From Sorex araneus (taxonomy: Eukaryota > Chordata > Mammalia > Eulipotyphla > Soricidae), in the NCBI RefSeq assembly GCF_027595985.1, contig NC_073311.1, forward strand, positions 49,328,463 through 49,392,462: a DNA stretch of 64,000 nt. Direction: 5' to 3'. The position numbers were made by a program, and so were the translations under genes. The notes beneath the pieces are model-generated. The model did no database searches. It was not told the origin of the DNA and was given only the letters and a program-made list of their open reading frames with translations. Of the stretch, positions 23,401 to 38,700 are shown one piece after another (within the stretch, counting starts at the first letter, position 1; each line of letters opens with the position of its first letter).

Positions 23401-26400
23401 AAAACAATAGGACATTAATGAATGGCCCCCAGACTAATCCTAGATTTATAGTCCCAACATGCCTGAGACGCATCACAGTTTGGACCAGAGACTAATTCCT
23501 TCTGTGGCTTTGAAAAGGATTGGGTTCTGTAAGTTCCAGTGAAATATACCAACATTAAATAACTTAAGAGCAAGATCCGGAGCAGCCACACACAACACGG
23601 CCCCTCTGCTCCTTAAAGAGTGTGATCTGGGAGGTCTACTAACCCATTTTGGCACCCAGAGACTTATAGAAATGCATCTAGACCGTGAGCTGAGCTACAA
23701 CTCTATGCTGCCCGGGGAGGGGGAAGGATTTTCTCTCCCAGCGCTTTCTTTCTACAGGGAAGATAGCAGCGGCAACAGAAGAAGCACCCATGTGGTGTCC
23801 GCCATCTTCTAGAACTCACAACCCAGAGGTACGAGCTTGTAGTGATGTGGTGCGCAAGAGATCATGGGATGGGGGTGTTACCAGCACGCTCTCCACCCAG
23901 ATGAGACCTGGAGCAGCCGCACACGACATGGCCCTTGTGCTCCTTAAAGACTATGATCCGGGAGGTCTACTAACCCATTTTGGCACCCAGACTTCTTATA
24001 AAAATGCATCTAGACTGTAAACTGAGCAAAAACAACAAATCTAAAACCGCGCGGCTGCTATTGTGGCCATGCAAGCTCCTATAATCTTCATTCTCAGAAA
24101 TGGAAAACAAACTATTAAATGATGCCTTTTCAGCAGGATTGATTGTTGGGGAAAAATTCCTAATAATAGTGAGTTCTCTGTTGAAATATTGAATGTATTC
24201 AAAGTATAGAGAGAATAAAGTGAAGATCATTAGCCACTCAGGTGGGAGGGGGGTACATTGGGGTTCTTGCTGGGGAAACAGGTGCACTGGTGAAGGAATG
24301 GGGATTTGATCATTGTATGACTGAGACTTAAACCTGAAAGCTTTGTAACTTTTGTCACAGTGATTCAATAAAATAAAATTTAGAAAAAAAAACAAGTAAA
24401 AGAGATAGCAATAAAAAATTCTGTATGTAAAAAAGAAAAAAAAAGACCACAATTCACTTGCAAAAAAATAAATAAATAAATAACTTAAGAGCTATAAGCC
24501 ATTTTCCTTAGAGATTCATAACACTATGGTTTTTATTTCCCACGTACGTACAGTGACAGGCAGTGGCATCTCCAGCAGAGCAATGGTGATGTAGGCAGAG
24601 AGCGTGACCTCATCATCCACACCACCCTGTAAGGATCCAAGACGGAGATACTCAAACATTCCAGCAGTCACTTCCAGGGTAAGCTAATTGTGCCATTAGC
24701 TTCGAGCATCCTCACTAAAAAATGCCTTTACTCCTTTTCTTTTCTTTTTTCTTTTTTTTTTTTTTTTGGTTTTTGGATCACACCCGGCGATGCACAGGGG
24801 TTACTCCTGGCTCTTCACTCAGGAATTACCCCTGGCAGTGCTCAGGGGACCATATGGGATGCTGGGATTAGAACCCGGGGTTGGCCGCGTGCAAGGCAAA
24901 CGCCCTACCCGCTATGCTACCACTCCAGCCCTTCCTTTTTTTTTTTTTGGTGCCTTTTCTTATGAGAAACGATTGACCACCCTGCCCCAACCTCCCTCTG
25001 TCTCTTCCCACCCTAAAATATTTGAATAGGTGACTTGAGTGTTTGAATACTTGAATGTGCAAATTCCATAATTCACATTTTCTCATTTTTAGTAACATTA
25101 TTTTTTAGACACTTTAAAAAAAATTCAATAAAAGCTACTGATTTGTCATTAGATTTAAAGTCTAACATCTTTCCTTAAAGTTGTCACCAAGACCTTAGAA
25201 TTCAGAAGCAGCTTCATGGTCGCTATCTATTAGTAACTTCAGGGACTAACACAGAGCAAATGGGCTCACCTTCATGGCATTATGTAACAGTGATCCAGAG
25301 CGTTGGAAGCAACCATTGGCCTTTTGCTTTTGTGAGAGCCATGTAAAGGCGCTGGTGATGTGTGAACTCTCCACAAAGATGTAGGCCTGGGCTTGGACGA
25401 AGGACTTGAGCACAAAGGCGGTGAGCCTGTCCAGCAAAGAGAGTTGAAGGCGATTTTCCTAGGAAGCTCACTTTATACATTGCATCCAGATATTAGTCTT
25501 TACAATTTAGTGGAGAAAATTTTTGCAAGGAGGGTGAGTTTAAATTGATGGCAAAATGAAGCTTAAGAGGAGCGTTGTAAGACTGAAACACATCACGGGC
25601 TGGAGCGATAGCACAGCGGGGAGGGTGTTTGCCTTGCACGCGGCCAACTTGGGTTTGATTCCCAGCATCCCATATGATCCCTGAGCATCGCCAGGAGTGA
25701 CTCCTGAGTGCAGAGCCAGGAGTAACCCCTGTGCATCGCTGGGTGTGACCCCAAAAAAAAGCAAAAAAAAAAAAAACCACCAAAGAAAAAGAGACTGAAA
25801 CCCATCATGAGCAGTTTTGTAATGATGTATCTCATGTTGATTATCAATGAAAAAAAAACACTTTAAAACAAAAAAGTTGAATACTTTCTTGTTTACCCAG
25901 TAAGCATCTGCAGCTTCCTCTTTTAAAAATCTTCGACCTTGGCTGCCGAGATGTGATCCCGGTGGTCACACGCATGTGCGGCCCCTCCACAGCTGCACGA
26001 GCATGAATCCAGACCCAGCTAAACCACTTTTGACATGGGCACCTACTTGCAGAATGTCTCCAGCCTGAGAACTAAGCCACGATCCCATGCCTGCCCAGGA
26101 GGGGAAAGGTATTTCTCTCTCTCACCTGTCCCCTCCCGGGGATGAAGGGCGCGGTGGCCGCCATACTATGACGACCACAGATGGGATTTTACGACAAAAA
26201 CTGCAGCAAAAGGACTCGAGGGTGCTCTTGGGAAGGTGGGAGGCACCGGCCCCTCCTGCCACTGCCGAGATGTGATCCCGGTGGTCGCACGCATGTGCGG
26301 CCCCTCCGCAGCTGCACGAGCGTGAATCTAGACCCAGCTAAACCACTTTCGACATGGGCAGCTACTTGCAGAATGTCTCCAGACTGAGAACTAAGCCGCG

Positions 26401-29400
26401 ACCCCATGCCCGCCCAGGAGGGGAAAGGTATTTCTCTCTCTCGCCTCTCCCTTTCCAGGCATGAAGGGCATGGGGACCGCCATATTATGATGACCACAAA
26501 TGGGGTTTACAAGCTTGCAATGATCCAATATCCGGAAGAAATCTCCCTGGACTTAGTTGTTAAAGTACAGAAATCCAAAACCGCACGGATGCGACCTCAT
26601 TTCTCTTCACAACAGGTCTGACTCTAGTGGGGTGCTCCTAACAATAATGGTGAGGTTTGTGTTGAAATATTGAATGTAACCAAAGTAAATAGAAAGTAAA
26701 GTGAAATTTATCAGTTACAAGGCGGGGTGGGGGGGTGCGGGGGTGGGAGGGATGGGAGGTGTACTGTGGCTTTTTTTTGGTGATGGGATATGGGCATTGG
26801 TGAAGGGATGGCTGTTTCAGCATTGTATGACTAAGACTTAAGCCTGAAAGCATTGTAATTTTCCACATGGTGATTCAATAAAATAAAATTCTTATTAAAA
26901 AAAAAAAGAAAAAAATCTTTGACCTTATTAGTTTTTCCATAATTGCTCCTTTTTTTTCCCTTGTGAAATGTTTATTGGAGCCTCCAAGATCTCCCACACC
27001 AAAACTGGCATTTTATGAATTATTTTTTTCGTAATTTAGAAATATTTCATTCTTCTCCTACCCTTACATGGTACAGAACTACTTTCTTCCTGTCATTTCA
27101 CTTGATGACACTCTTGTCTTATATTTCCATTTTCAGGGGATCCCTTACTTCACTGTTACATATTGTATCATCAGAGCAGGTGAACTTTCTTAGATAAAAT
27201 GTAGATATGACTAGTAGTTATGAAAAACATAGCGAACTTTAAATTATAATGTATATTAATGAAATTCAAGCAAATTGGAATATTTTTATAGTTACATAAA
27301 AGATGGAAATAATTATCTTACCAGGTATTTCCCTGACTTCTGCCATTCTCCTCTCCAAAGGCACTGTATGAACCATCACTGTGCTTGTAATTCAGTTGCC
27401 TTTGGTATCCTGAACAGATAGTTTTCAGAGATTTAGAAGTAGAGAGACAAGAGTTAACAAGTTTTTTTTTCTCAAATTGAGTCATGTATTCATAGTCAAT
27501 CACAATTTTATTGAGATGACAGTAGGACTTCAAGGTTTCATTGATTTTTATGGTTTATAATAAGACTTATTGCTTATTATGGCAACATTATTATTAAATT
27601 TTTATCAAAAGTATGCTGATTTGGATTACAGTGAAGAATCTGTTTAGTAAATCAAAGTTCCTCTTTGTGTGGGTTATCTCTTACCACTGACAAGGTGACT
27701 TGTGGCTTTGGCCTTGATCTTCTCTGTCAATTGTCCTGTCTGAGTCAGATAGTTTAGGACATAAATGTTAGGGACAAAAAGAACCATATTCTGCTCTCCA
27801 CAACCAAAGGGCATCTGGAGAAGGTTCTGAAGATTTGTCACTGCAGATCCGAGCATATCCCCTAATGAATGAAAGAAACAAAAAGGAAATAAGAGGATCT
27901 TAGAATTGACTTGAGTTGGGATAGGAAAATCTATTGATCGATGACAGAAAGTAAAACCACATAAAAGGACATGAAATAATGAAGTGGAGAAAATTAATAA
28001 ATCAAAGAGAAAAATAGAAAAAAATAAGGTAGATATCTTAAGAATAGAAAAAATAGGGAAGAAAAGGAATGGCAGAATATTATTTTCTGACATTTTTCCT
28101 GATCCAACTCTTCAGATTACTTTGGTAGTTTATATCTAGTCAATTTACTTTGAGATGAAGGCAAAGATAAGTGATTTTTCTTACTTTTTAATAGTATTTC
28201 AAGTTATAAAATATAGCACAACCTCTCATCAACTCCCTTTATATCTAGAGCACATCATAATCTTTAGCTCAGTGCTCTTTCTCTCGGTTCAATATCTAGA
28301 GCCAGGAGCTTCTGTAACTATAAATGATAATGAAGTGGAATTATGGAGACAAATAGTTGCTTCCTTTTGTCTTCGAGACTCACCCAAAACTGAGTATGTC
28401 GCCCTGGCGGATCCTTCAACCACATTTGAAGGAACTTTTAATGACAACGTATCAGTCACTGTGTTTTCTAGTGAAATAAAACAAATATATATTAGGGAAG
28501 AAAATAAGAACAACATTTATTTTTTTCTGAATTTTTCCCTTCTATAGGATCAAGATTCTGCTTCTCATTTCTTTAAGTCATTATATATCTCCTCTTTTTA
28601 AAAAAATTTTATTTATTTTTTTTTTATTAGTGAATCACCGTGAGACAAAGTTACAGACTTACAGGTTTTCATGCTTACGTTTCAGTCATACAATGATCGA
28701 GTACCCATCCCTCCACCAGTGCCCATTTTCCACCACCAATGGTCCCAGCATCCCTTCCACCACCCCCACCCTGTCCCCTCCACCCAACCCCACCTCTGTG
28801 GCATCTCCTCATTGCAATCCAAGATTCTCTTAAAGCAATGATTCATACCACATGACAACAATTATGAAATGTATATATTTGTGCAAAATTTCTATAGTGT
28901 TCTTTAAAAGTAATTGTATGTTAGTATTATGTACTCATTTCGGTTGCTTATTTATTTTATAATTAATGTTTTATTTTAATCACACAAAATCCGTAGACAT
29001 GCATTAAGTACATTCTGTGCACCAGGTTCTGCTTTACATGTAATGATATGGCAATTTTCAAAATAAACTTCTTGCGGGGCTGGAGCAATAGCACAGCAGG
29101 TAGGGAGTTTGCCTTGCACGTGGCCGACCTGGGTTCAATGCCCAGCATCCCATATGATCCCCAAGCATCGCCAGAAGTGATTTCCTGAGTGCAGAGCCAG
29201 GAGTGAACCCTGTGCATCACCGGGTGTGACCCAAAAAGCAAAAACCAAAACCAAAACAAAACAAAATAAACTTCTTGATATTGGGACCAGAGCAACAGTA
29301 CAGTGGATATGGTATTTTCCTTGCATGTGCCCAACCCGCGTTTAATACCCAGCATCCAATGTGGTCCCCTGAGCTTGCCAGGAGTGAATCTTGAGTGCAG

Positions 29401-32400
29401 AGCCAGGAATAAGCATTAAGCATTAAAGGTGTGGCTCAAAAACATCAAACCACATTTCTTGACATCTTAGAATTTTCATTTGAATGGAAGCAATAAGATG
29501 ACAAATAAATATGAATTATGATAGATGTTAGTGAATTCAATAGAGGGAATTAAAAAAGACAGTAAAACATGGGAAGCAGGGAGAGCAGGGTCTGCTGGGG
29601 GAGTCCCTATTAAGATCACAGGTGAGGGGCTGGAGTAATAGTACAGCGGAAAAGGTGTTTGCCTTGCATGCGGCCGACCCAGGTTCGATTCCCAGCACCC
29701 CATATGGTCCTCTGAGCACCGCCAGGGGTGATTCCTGAGTGCAGAGCCAGGAGTAACCCCTGTGCATTGCCAGGTGTGACCCAAAGAGCAAAACCAAAAC
29801 AAAAAAAGAAAAAGAAAAGATCACAGGTGAATGAAGACTAAGGCTGGGAGATTTATAGATGTCTGTGGAGAGAGATGTTCAGGGGAAAAATGGGAGAAGA
29901 CTTCCAGATATTGGAGTATACTTTATAAAATATAAGAGACTCCCATAAGAAGTGATTCAGAAGCCAGTATGGCAAAGAGTAATAGGTGAAGTCATGGAGG
30001 AATCAAAGGTTTGTTGGTGACATTTCAGATACCCTTTCACTTTGGAGAATCTGTGAAAGCATTAGAGGACTCGAGCAGAAGAGAAACACGATCTGGCATA
30101 TGGATCAAATAATCTCTCTTGCTGTTGGGAAATAAGGGAAGTGATCAGGAGGTCAGTTAGAAGTTACTGACTTAAGCAAAGGAAAAAGAACTTAAGATGA
30201 AATGAACATAAAGGGAAATGAGAAGATTGAGTATCTTTGAAGGTGTGAACGACTGGCTTTTAAAACAAATTGTGTGAAGTTCTTGAGAAAATTAACATAA
30301 CAAAGAATGACTGCAAGCTTTTTATCTCTGGAAGGCTGAAGAGATTGAAAATTGTAGAAGAAGCAGATGTTATGGGGATCAGCCAAGGTTCAGTTTTAAA
30401 CATGATAGCTTTGATATGCCTATTAAATCTACAGAATTATAAGTGTAGATGGTAATACAGCAGTTAAATACATGTGTCTGAATGCAGAAAGAAATGGGTA
30501 ACAAAATGCAAATTATGATCTCTGTTGCAAAGTGAGTGATTAAATGAAACCATTAGGGAGTGTTTCCAGAGAGAGAAAGGAAATGATATGCGTGAAAAGC
30601 TTGTGTTTAAGATAATTCTAGCTGATGAAGAGCTGAATATTTTCATGGTAATTTTATATGAATGTGTTAGTAGTGTTAGTAAAATATTGGTGCTCTATAT
30701 AATATTAGACTAAACTTCTTAAAGTAACTTGTCTGAATAGACACACATGTACACTTAAATTACTCATGGAATGATAAATACTGATATCTCAATATTTGAA
30801 ATGTTCAGAAAAGAATTACTTATAGAATGATAAATACTGAGCATGCCATATAGATACCTCAATATTTGAAATGTTCAGAAAAGAAGTTTGTGAGATACAA
30901 ATTTATTGAAAAAAATTCTATATTATTGCTGTAAGTTTTAATTTTCATATTAGCTGAGAGTTTTTAGATTAAGTCTTTTAACTTATACCTCCATCAGATG
31001 TCCTTATATTTGCATATTGAAGAGTGTGTAGTTTTGTTTCGCCTTTTTTTTTTCCCAAAGGAAAGCATTCCCTAAAGGGAATTACTCTATACTTTGTAAG
31101 TAACCACACCAGAGAGAACTATATCTATTTTTGACACTTACGTGCAGCACAGAGCATGGTGTTGAAAGATTCTTCCCTTTCTATTCCTTCAGGCTTTGTA
31201 TTGGAAGAGAAAAAAAAAGGAAAAATAAAATGATGTTGAATGCATACAGAAAAAAAGCAATCATTTTGGAGGAGAAAAATCTTAGTGAAAAATTAAGTTC
31301 TGATAATACCCATGTTGTTGGGAATAAAATATCACTGTAGCATACTTAGTAGATAATGTTGTGTTATACAGTAAGTCCGCACAGCTCAGAGGGCGTCTCC
31401 CAGCCTACCTCAACTAATAAGGGCTTGACCACAGTGTCCTTCCATCCAACTTCTAGAACCTGGGGCGCCTCACCGTCACACAGCTCCTGAGACTGCAAGG
31501 CTTCTGCACTGGCTGTGAAGTTCACCTTTCCTGGGGAGGAAGATTGTCAAAGCACAAAGAGTGTCTACACTACACGAATGGCTTGTTTTTTTTTTTTTAA
31601 GTTTTCCCCAGTACTGACATGTTTTTCTTTTGCATTACTCATTATTAACAGGAGGGGGAACAGGTGGACTTTAGGGGGGAGAAACTCCAAATCAATAATA
31701 GTGAGTTTTTTTGTTGAAATATTGAATGTAATCAAAGTGAAAGTAAAGTGAAATTTACCAGTTACACATGCGGGGTGGGGGGTTGGGGAGGTGGGGGGGG
31801 AGGGGGGGAGGTTTACTGTGATTCTTGGTGGTGGAATATGTGCACTGGTGAAGGGATGGGTGTTCGAGCATTGTATAACTGAGACTTAAACCTGAAAGCT
31901 TTGTAACTTTCCACATGGTGATTCAATAAAAGAATAAATTAAAAAAATAATAAAATAACAAAAATAAATAAAAGGGGGGGAAAATGTGTTTTTTTGGGTC
32001 AGAGTGGGCAACAGATTATTTCAACATAAGTAGGATTTGTCAACACCACCACTCACCCAGTGACTTTGGGGTCACAGCCCAGGACACCGTTTTCTGCCCA
32101 TTTCCACAGACACAGTGAGAGGTTTCATTCTTCTCTGTTGGGACAGCCGAGAAGGCAGGAGAGTCCTCCAGCTGCATGCTAATCTGTCTCCCATTCATAC
32201 CCCCACGTGTGAAAAAAGAACATGGCAGAACTATCAGTCACAGGAAAAAGAAATTTACAGGAGCAATGCATAGGAATTAAGAAGCTTTTTGAATTATTGT
32301 TCAGACAAGGGAAAATCTTGCCAAATGCTTCATTGTTCAGATACTTCCAATAAACAATTGACAAGAATTAGGGAAAATGTCCAGGATTTAGAATCGCACC

Positions 32401-32674
32401 AACACATGAAAAAAGAGATAGCTTCTTTCATCAGAGTGATAACTGAAGACAAACCCAAAATTTTTACATAAATAAGTTCTGAATTTAGAAATACAGAGAT
32501 AGTAGAGTGGAAATCACCATGCCACCTTGGGCTTGTCAGGTCACTCTGCTGTCAGTACCTTCCTACCCTCCACCGGAGGCCCCATCACATTCAACTCTGT
32601 TTTGCTGGGAGTTTACATAGGAGACTAAGGGAATGAATGATCGTGCTCCTCCACCCCCCCCATGACAAAACACA

Positions 32675-32714
<40 letters not shown>

Positions 32715-35700
32715 ACTCCTTACCCGGATGCATTGGGACAAATAATTGAACACAGTGGCTTTGAGTATGAAGGCTTCTCCTCGAACCACAGAGTAGGGCA
32801 GAGTGAGGTCTAGGAAGAAGGGCTGGAAGGCTTGGAGAGAGGCGATGGGGGAGAGGCCCAGCCCTGCCGTTCCCGACAAGCAGAGTGCACTGGCCTTCCA
32901 CTCTGTGATGGTGTCAGGGATTTTCATTTTCAGCTCACTGCTGCCTGATACACTAGTGAAGGAAAAAAAGGAGAGTGAATGAATCCTGGTAAATGAATCC
33001 TCCCTTTTGGTAAGTATACTCCATCACACCCTAGAGCATGAGAGCTTAACAACTGTTTTTCTTTGGCTTTGTGGGTCACACCCGGCGATGCTCAGGGCTG
33101 ACTCCTGGCTCTGCACTCAGGAATCACTCCTGGCGGTGCTTGGGGGACCATATGGGATGCTGGGAATTGAACCCGGGTTGGCCGCGTGCAAGGCAAAGCC
33201 CTACCTGCTGTACTATCGCTCCAGCTTAACAACTCTTAACAACTTAAATAATTGCTAAATTTGTTCTAAACTTGTGCTCTTATCAAAGCCTCTGAAAGTT
33301 TTATTTTTATCTATAAGCAAAATGGTAGTTTCCTGCTTTTTCTTAGTTTAGGAGTCTTAGGACCTTATGAGACAAACTTTATATTATTAGTCATCAGACA
33401 GATGATGTATGACTCTAAATATTTATCAGAAAAGAGTGTAACAGAACTGAAACGATCAGGAACCAAGATTATTACCAAAATCATGGAGGAAGACAAAGTT
33501 TTTCCTAAGCTAAATTGCCAACAACATACAACTTACTCAAGTACCACCAAGTCCCAGATCCAGGTCTCAGGGAAATACTTCCGGATTGTCTCTTTCTTTT
33601 TCATTTCTAAGGTGGGTGGAGGGATTCTTCCTGTACTCATCACTGGAGCAGGTGCTGCCATACCTCAGAAAAAAAATTTTAAGGAAAAAGAAATTTTATA
33701 ATCCAATCAGTAAAAATAAGAGGCAAGCAGGCAAGTACAATGTAAGCCTCTTTTTAAAATCATTAGTTCTGTATAGATATCATACTTCTCAAATTCCATA
33801 ACATTTACCCAGGAATATTCATTAATGAAGTTACGAACTTGTTCTTTTTTATTTATCTGTTTTTCTATTTGAAGTTTACTCGTATTGCTCCATCAAATAG
33901 TCTACTGTTAAATTCATGTTTTCTCTATAAATAAAAAGTAGATCTCCCAAAACTAGTCAATGGATAACAAGATGAAGAAATGATAATTTAATATCTTAAT
34001 ACTGCTTTTTTTTGAAATAGTGAGCAAATGTTCTCTATCTGCATTGAGATTCAAAAGTAGTGGATTGCATGGTGGTGTATGTAGTGTTGAAACTGTGTGC
34101 GTGGGAAAACAACAATAATAGTATTGTAAATCAGAATCCAACCAATAAAAATGAAAGACAAACAATAAACAAAATCCTACATCAAGAGGATTACAGCATT
34201 GTTTGTTTTTGAAGGGTGCCCACACTCGGGGGATTTGAGGGCTTGTTCCTGGATTTGTGCTCAAGATTCCCTTGAGGGAATTCCCTCAAGATTCCCTGTC
34301 AGGGCTCAGGAACCATCTGGGGTGGGGATCAAATTCAGGTCTGTCAAATACCAGGCAAGTGCCCTACAGCTGTACTAGCTCGCCAACTTTAGGAGTGAAT
34401 TTTATTTTATTATTATTTTTTTTACTTTTTAAAATAATTTATCTTTCATCGAGGTGCTTGGATTTATAAGAATGTTAAACATACTTTGCATGACTATGCC
34501 CAGGAATGAATTTTTAAAACTGAAATGGATACGTAAGCAATAGAATATGGTAGAGGATGGATTATAGATAGCAGAAACAAAAAAAATAGAAAGGAGCTTT
34601 AGACTACAAAATAAGTGGACAGATACTCCATTTGAGTCATCCCAGGTAGACCAGATCTCCACGCTGAGATCTCTGAGCCTTCTCCTAATGGACCAGGTTG
34701 AATCTCTGACCTGTTGGAAGGTCAACACTTCACCTACACCCAACTCCCTCTGGCAAATAAATGGCCCAGCTCCACAACTAGTCTCGAAGGGGTGCCAAGA
34801 TGCTGAATCATCCTAGTTCCACAGTGTCCAGAACATTTGGCAGGGACATCTCCAAGGTGCACAGTACTGACACCTCAGTAGGAGCACAGAAATCTAGATG
34901 GGAAAATTGTGTAGAAACCCACTAAGCTCTATGAGTGATAACAGTGACACAGAAGACTCAACTAGCACCTAACAGCTCAGAAAATTCTCAATGACCTTAG
35001 TGACACTGTTGTGAGACATATATTATAACAAGTAATATAAAGTAAATTATTTTGTGACTGCTAGGGGGGCAGACTTAGGGGGGTGGATGAGAGATTTGGG
35101 ACATTGGTGGAGGAAAGGTAGCACTGGTGGTTGGGTTGTTTTCGGAATATTAAATACACAACACAACTGTATTTTGGACAACTCTATAAAGCACGATGTT
35201 TAAATAAAGAATCTGCCATATAACCATTCTAAATTTTAGATTTCCTGGAGCATCTAGCTGTATTTGCAGCTGCATGACCTCTCGTACTCTATACCACTGA
35301 TGTACCAAGAGCAGCACATACAAAGGCTTAATGGCTCCAGAATAAAATACAGCAATCTTCACACACTTTCCTCTAAGGAAACTTCATTGGATCATTTTTA
35401 GTGGATTATTCACAACAAGCAATACAAAATTAATTGTTTTGGTTCTGCTTTGGGGGCATGGTTTGGGATTTGGGGTGGAAACATTTGAAATATGGTGATG
35501 GGAAGGTGCAATGGTGGTGCCATTGGTGTTTAAATATTAAATGTAATGAACTATTGCAACCAACTTTATAAAACTAAAATAAAATCTAAAAAAAAATATT
35601 CAGACATTAAAAAAATAAATAAAAGCATTGTAGATAGTAAAAAGGAAAGAAAAAGGTGACCTAATAAGAATTCAGGATGGTCACTGAAAGATTAGACACA

Positions 35701-38700
35701 GGAGAGAATGGAAAAGGCATTCCAAGAGAATCACTACACAAGTAAGGACAAGTATGGCTGAAGGGATGCTCCAAATGTAACCCTCTGGAGTAGGTAATCT
35801 ATTCTGGAGATATGTTTAACATAGTTTTGTAAGAATAGATTTAATTTTGCAAGAAAACACTATAAGTATTGAGAAAATAAATTAGATCTTTAAGGCAGGA
35901 TGTAGCTTGATTTAAAAAATAGTGGTACTGGGGACTGGAACGATAGCACAGCGGGTAGGGCATTTGCCTTGCATGCAGCCAACCCGGGTTCAATCCCCAG
36001 CATCCCATATGGTCCCCTGAGCAGAGCCAGGGGTAATTTCTGAGTGCAGAGCCAGGAGTAACCCCTGTGCATTGCCGGGTATGACCCAAAAAGAAAAGAA
36101 ATAGTGGTACTACAGATATCAGAAGTGATAAAAAAAATAACACATAGTCATATATAATGATATGTAAAATGACAGTTGGATGTGCCTTTTAAAACCTAAA
36201 TTTCGATATTTCTATGAGCTCCAGAAGTCGAGACTTTGGGAAACAAGAGATGTTATAAAGTTCGTTTTAGAGAATACAACTTCCATGTCATGTAGGATAG
36301 ATAGACTCCCAATATGATCCCCAACCCAAGTCTAAGGTTCAAAAATAGACATGCTAATTATAAAAGGCATATGCAAATCTATGTTGACTTCAGACAAAAA
36401 ATTTGAAACAGCACAAGGGTTCCATGACTAGTGAAAGGATAAAGATGTGGTTAATATAAACAATGGAATATATTCAGCAATGAGAAAGAAAAAAATACTG
36501 CCTTTTGCTTCATGAATGAAGATGGAGACTGAAATATGTTAGAAGAGAGACAAAGACTGGAGAATGTCACTTGCAAATAGGATATAAAAAATAAAAACAA
36601 AAACAAAAACCAAGCAAGGGAATAGGCAATGTCCAATATGAGAAAACAAATCCTTAAACTCTGACCACAGAACTGAGATTATCAGTGGAGAGTTTGGGTT
36701 AAAGGATCTGATGGACTATGGTGGACAGATCTTGATACTTTGGTGGTAGTTGTGATGTGGTCACATGCTTTGAAGTGCTATAAAATTGTAACCTAAAAAG
36801 TCCTAACAGGGCTGAGAGATAGGATAGTGGGCAGTGCACTTGCTTTGAACATAGTCATCCCTGGTTCGATCCCTGGCACCCTAGATGGTCCCCCAAACCC
36901 TGTCAGGAGTAACCCCTGAGCACAAAGCCATAGTAAGCATGAGTACTGATGGGTGTAGTCTCCAAACAAAAGCTAACATACATACATAATACATACACAC
37001 AGAAGTACACAAGGTAAATTAGGGTGATAGATATTTAGGTATTGTTACTATAAAATAATATGGCCCATGACTAAGAATAAGTGAAAAGTTAAAGAAAAGA
37101 ATGGATAGACCAATACCTAACTCAAGATCTCTCTGGCTGTCATTTTTCAGGCTTTTCAAATTAATTCCACCAGTAGGTTTTCTTGTAGAATTGAACAGGA
37201 AATGTGTATTTGGTATTAAAAGGCATACGGAAAGAAAAAAAGTAGTATTTTCATTATTTTAAGAAATCATACAATTCATTGCAACATGGATGAAATGGAA
37301 ATATATTATGTTAAATGAAGTAAGCCAGAAGAAGGATAGCTGTAAGGACTATATAATTTGTCTGTGGTGTTTAGAATAGCCTGATGAGGAAATGCAATGG
37401 TTTAAAGGGGGAATATCTAGATCACCCTTGGCCCAACTATAGAGAGGGGAAGGAAAAAAATCAAGTAGGGGGGAGAGGAGAAGAGATAGACAAGAAGCAA
37501 CAGGGGTCAAGGGTCAAAAGTATTCAGGTATACTTGTGGTGTTAAGGAATGCCAGATTAAATATCGAAACCACAGAGTCAACTACATTGAAATCAAGAGA
37601 CCCAAAGTTTAACTACCAAACTTAAAAAGGTGCTTGTCAAGATAGCAGGGTGTGGGTGTAGGTGGGGTGGGGTGGGGTGGGGGGTAGAGGCGTAGGAAAG
37701 GGAATTTGGGAACACTAGTTGATGGAAATGACACCAGTGGTGAGATTAGCACTGCAACACTGTATGTTTACAATCCAACTATGAATAACTGTAAATCACA
37801 CTGTTTTAATAAGCATTTTTAAAAAACCTTGTTATTACATTGGCCAGAGAGGTAGTATAGTGGGTAAGTTTTATAATAATAGATTTAATTTTATGATAAA
37901 ACATAAATCTTGCACACAGCTGACCTACGTTTGATTTGGCACCACACATAGCCCGGTGTGTGTGTGGCTCACAAACCAAAGGAAAAAAACTCAAAAAATC
38001 ATTTTATGAATCATAAATAATAAAATATGATTTTATTATAAATCATAAATAATAAAAACAGGAGTTTTATCCTGTGCTCAAAGCACCTCGGAGACGTGGC
38101 TATTGCTAATTTGACTATGAAAAAACTGAGCCCCCGATTTTCTTTGTCACATATTTCTACTCACATGAGCGATACCAGGAAAGGGTTGTGCTGAGAGCAT
38201 TTCCTTATCTGAATGCAGTGATATTATTTTCCTTCCTGCTGAGTGAATTTCACTCCTTTTGTTCAACTAGAACTTTATTCTCCTCATCTTTCCAGGTAAA
38301 CCATTTCTATTATTTTAAAAGGTGCCATTTTTATCTTTGAAAACTAGTTTATAGGAGAGCTGGAATCACCACAAGGAGTGAGCACTGTGCCCCTGCATAT
38401 GAGTAGCCCACGAGGAAGAACAAAACCATTTCATATCCTCACCTTATTTAATTTTTTTATCTTTTGTTTTTTGGGACACATCCGAAATGCTCAATAATTA
38501 TTCTTGGCAGTGCTCAGGGGACTATATGAGTTGCCAGGGATTGAACCTGGGTCAGCTGTATACAAACGCAAATGCCCTTCCCACTGTACTATCATTCTGT
38601 TCCCTATTTTCAATTATAAAATAGAATTAGTAGCGTTTTAAGCATGCCAAGGAAAATTTTTCTAGGGATGTAAGTAGTAGGAAAAAATAAAACTTACAAT

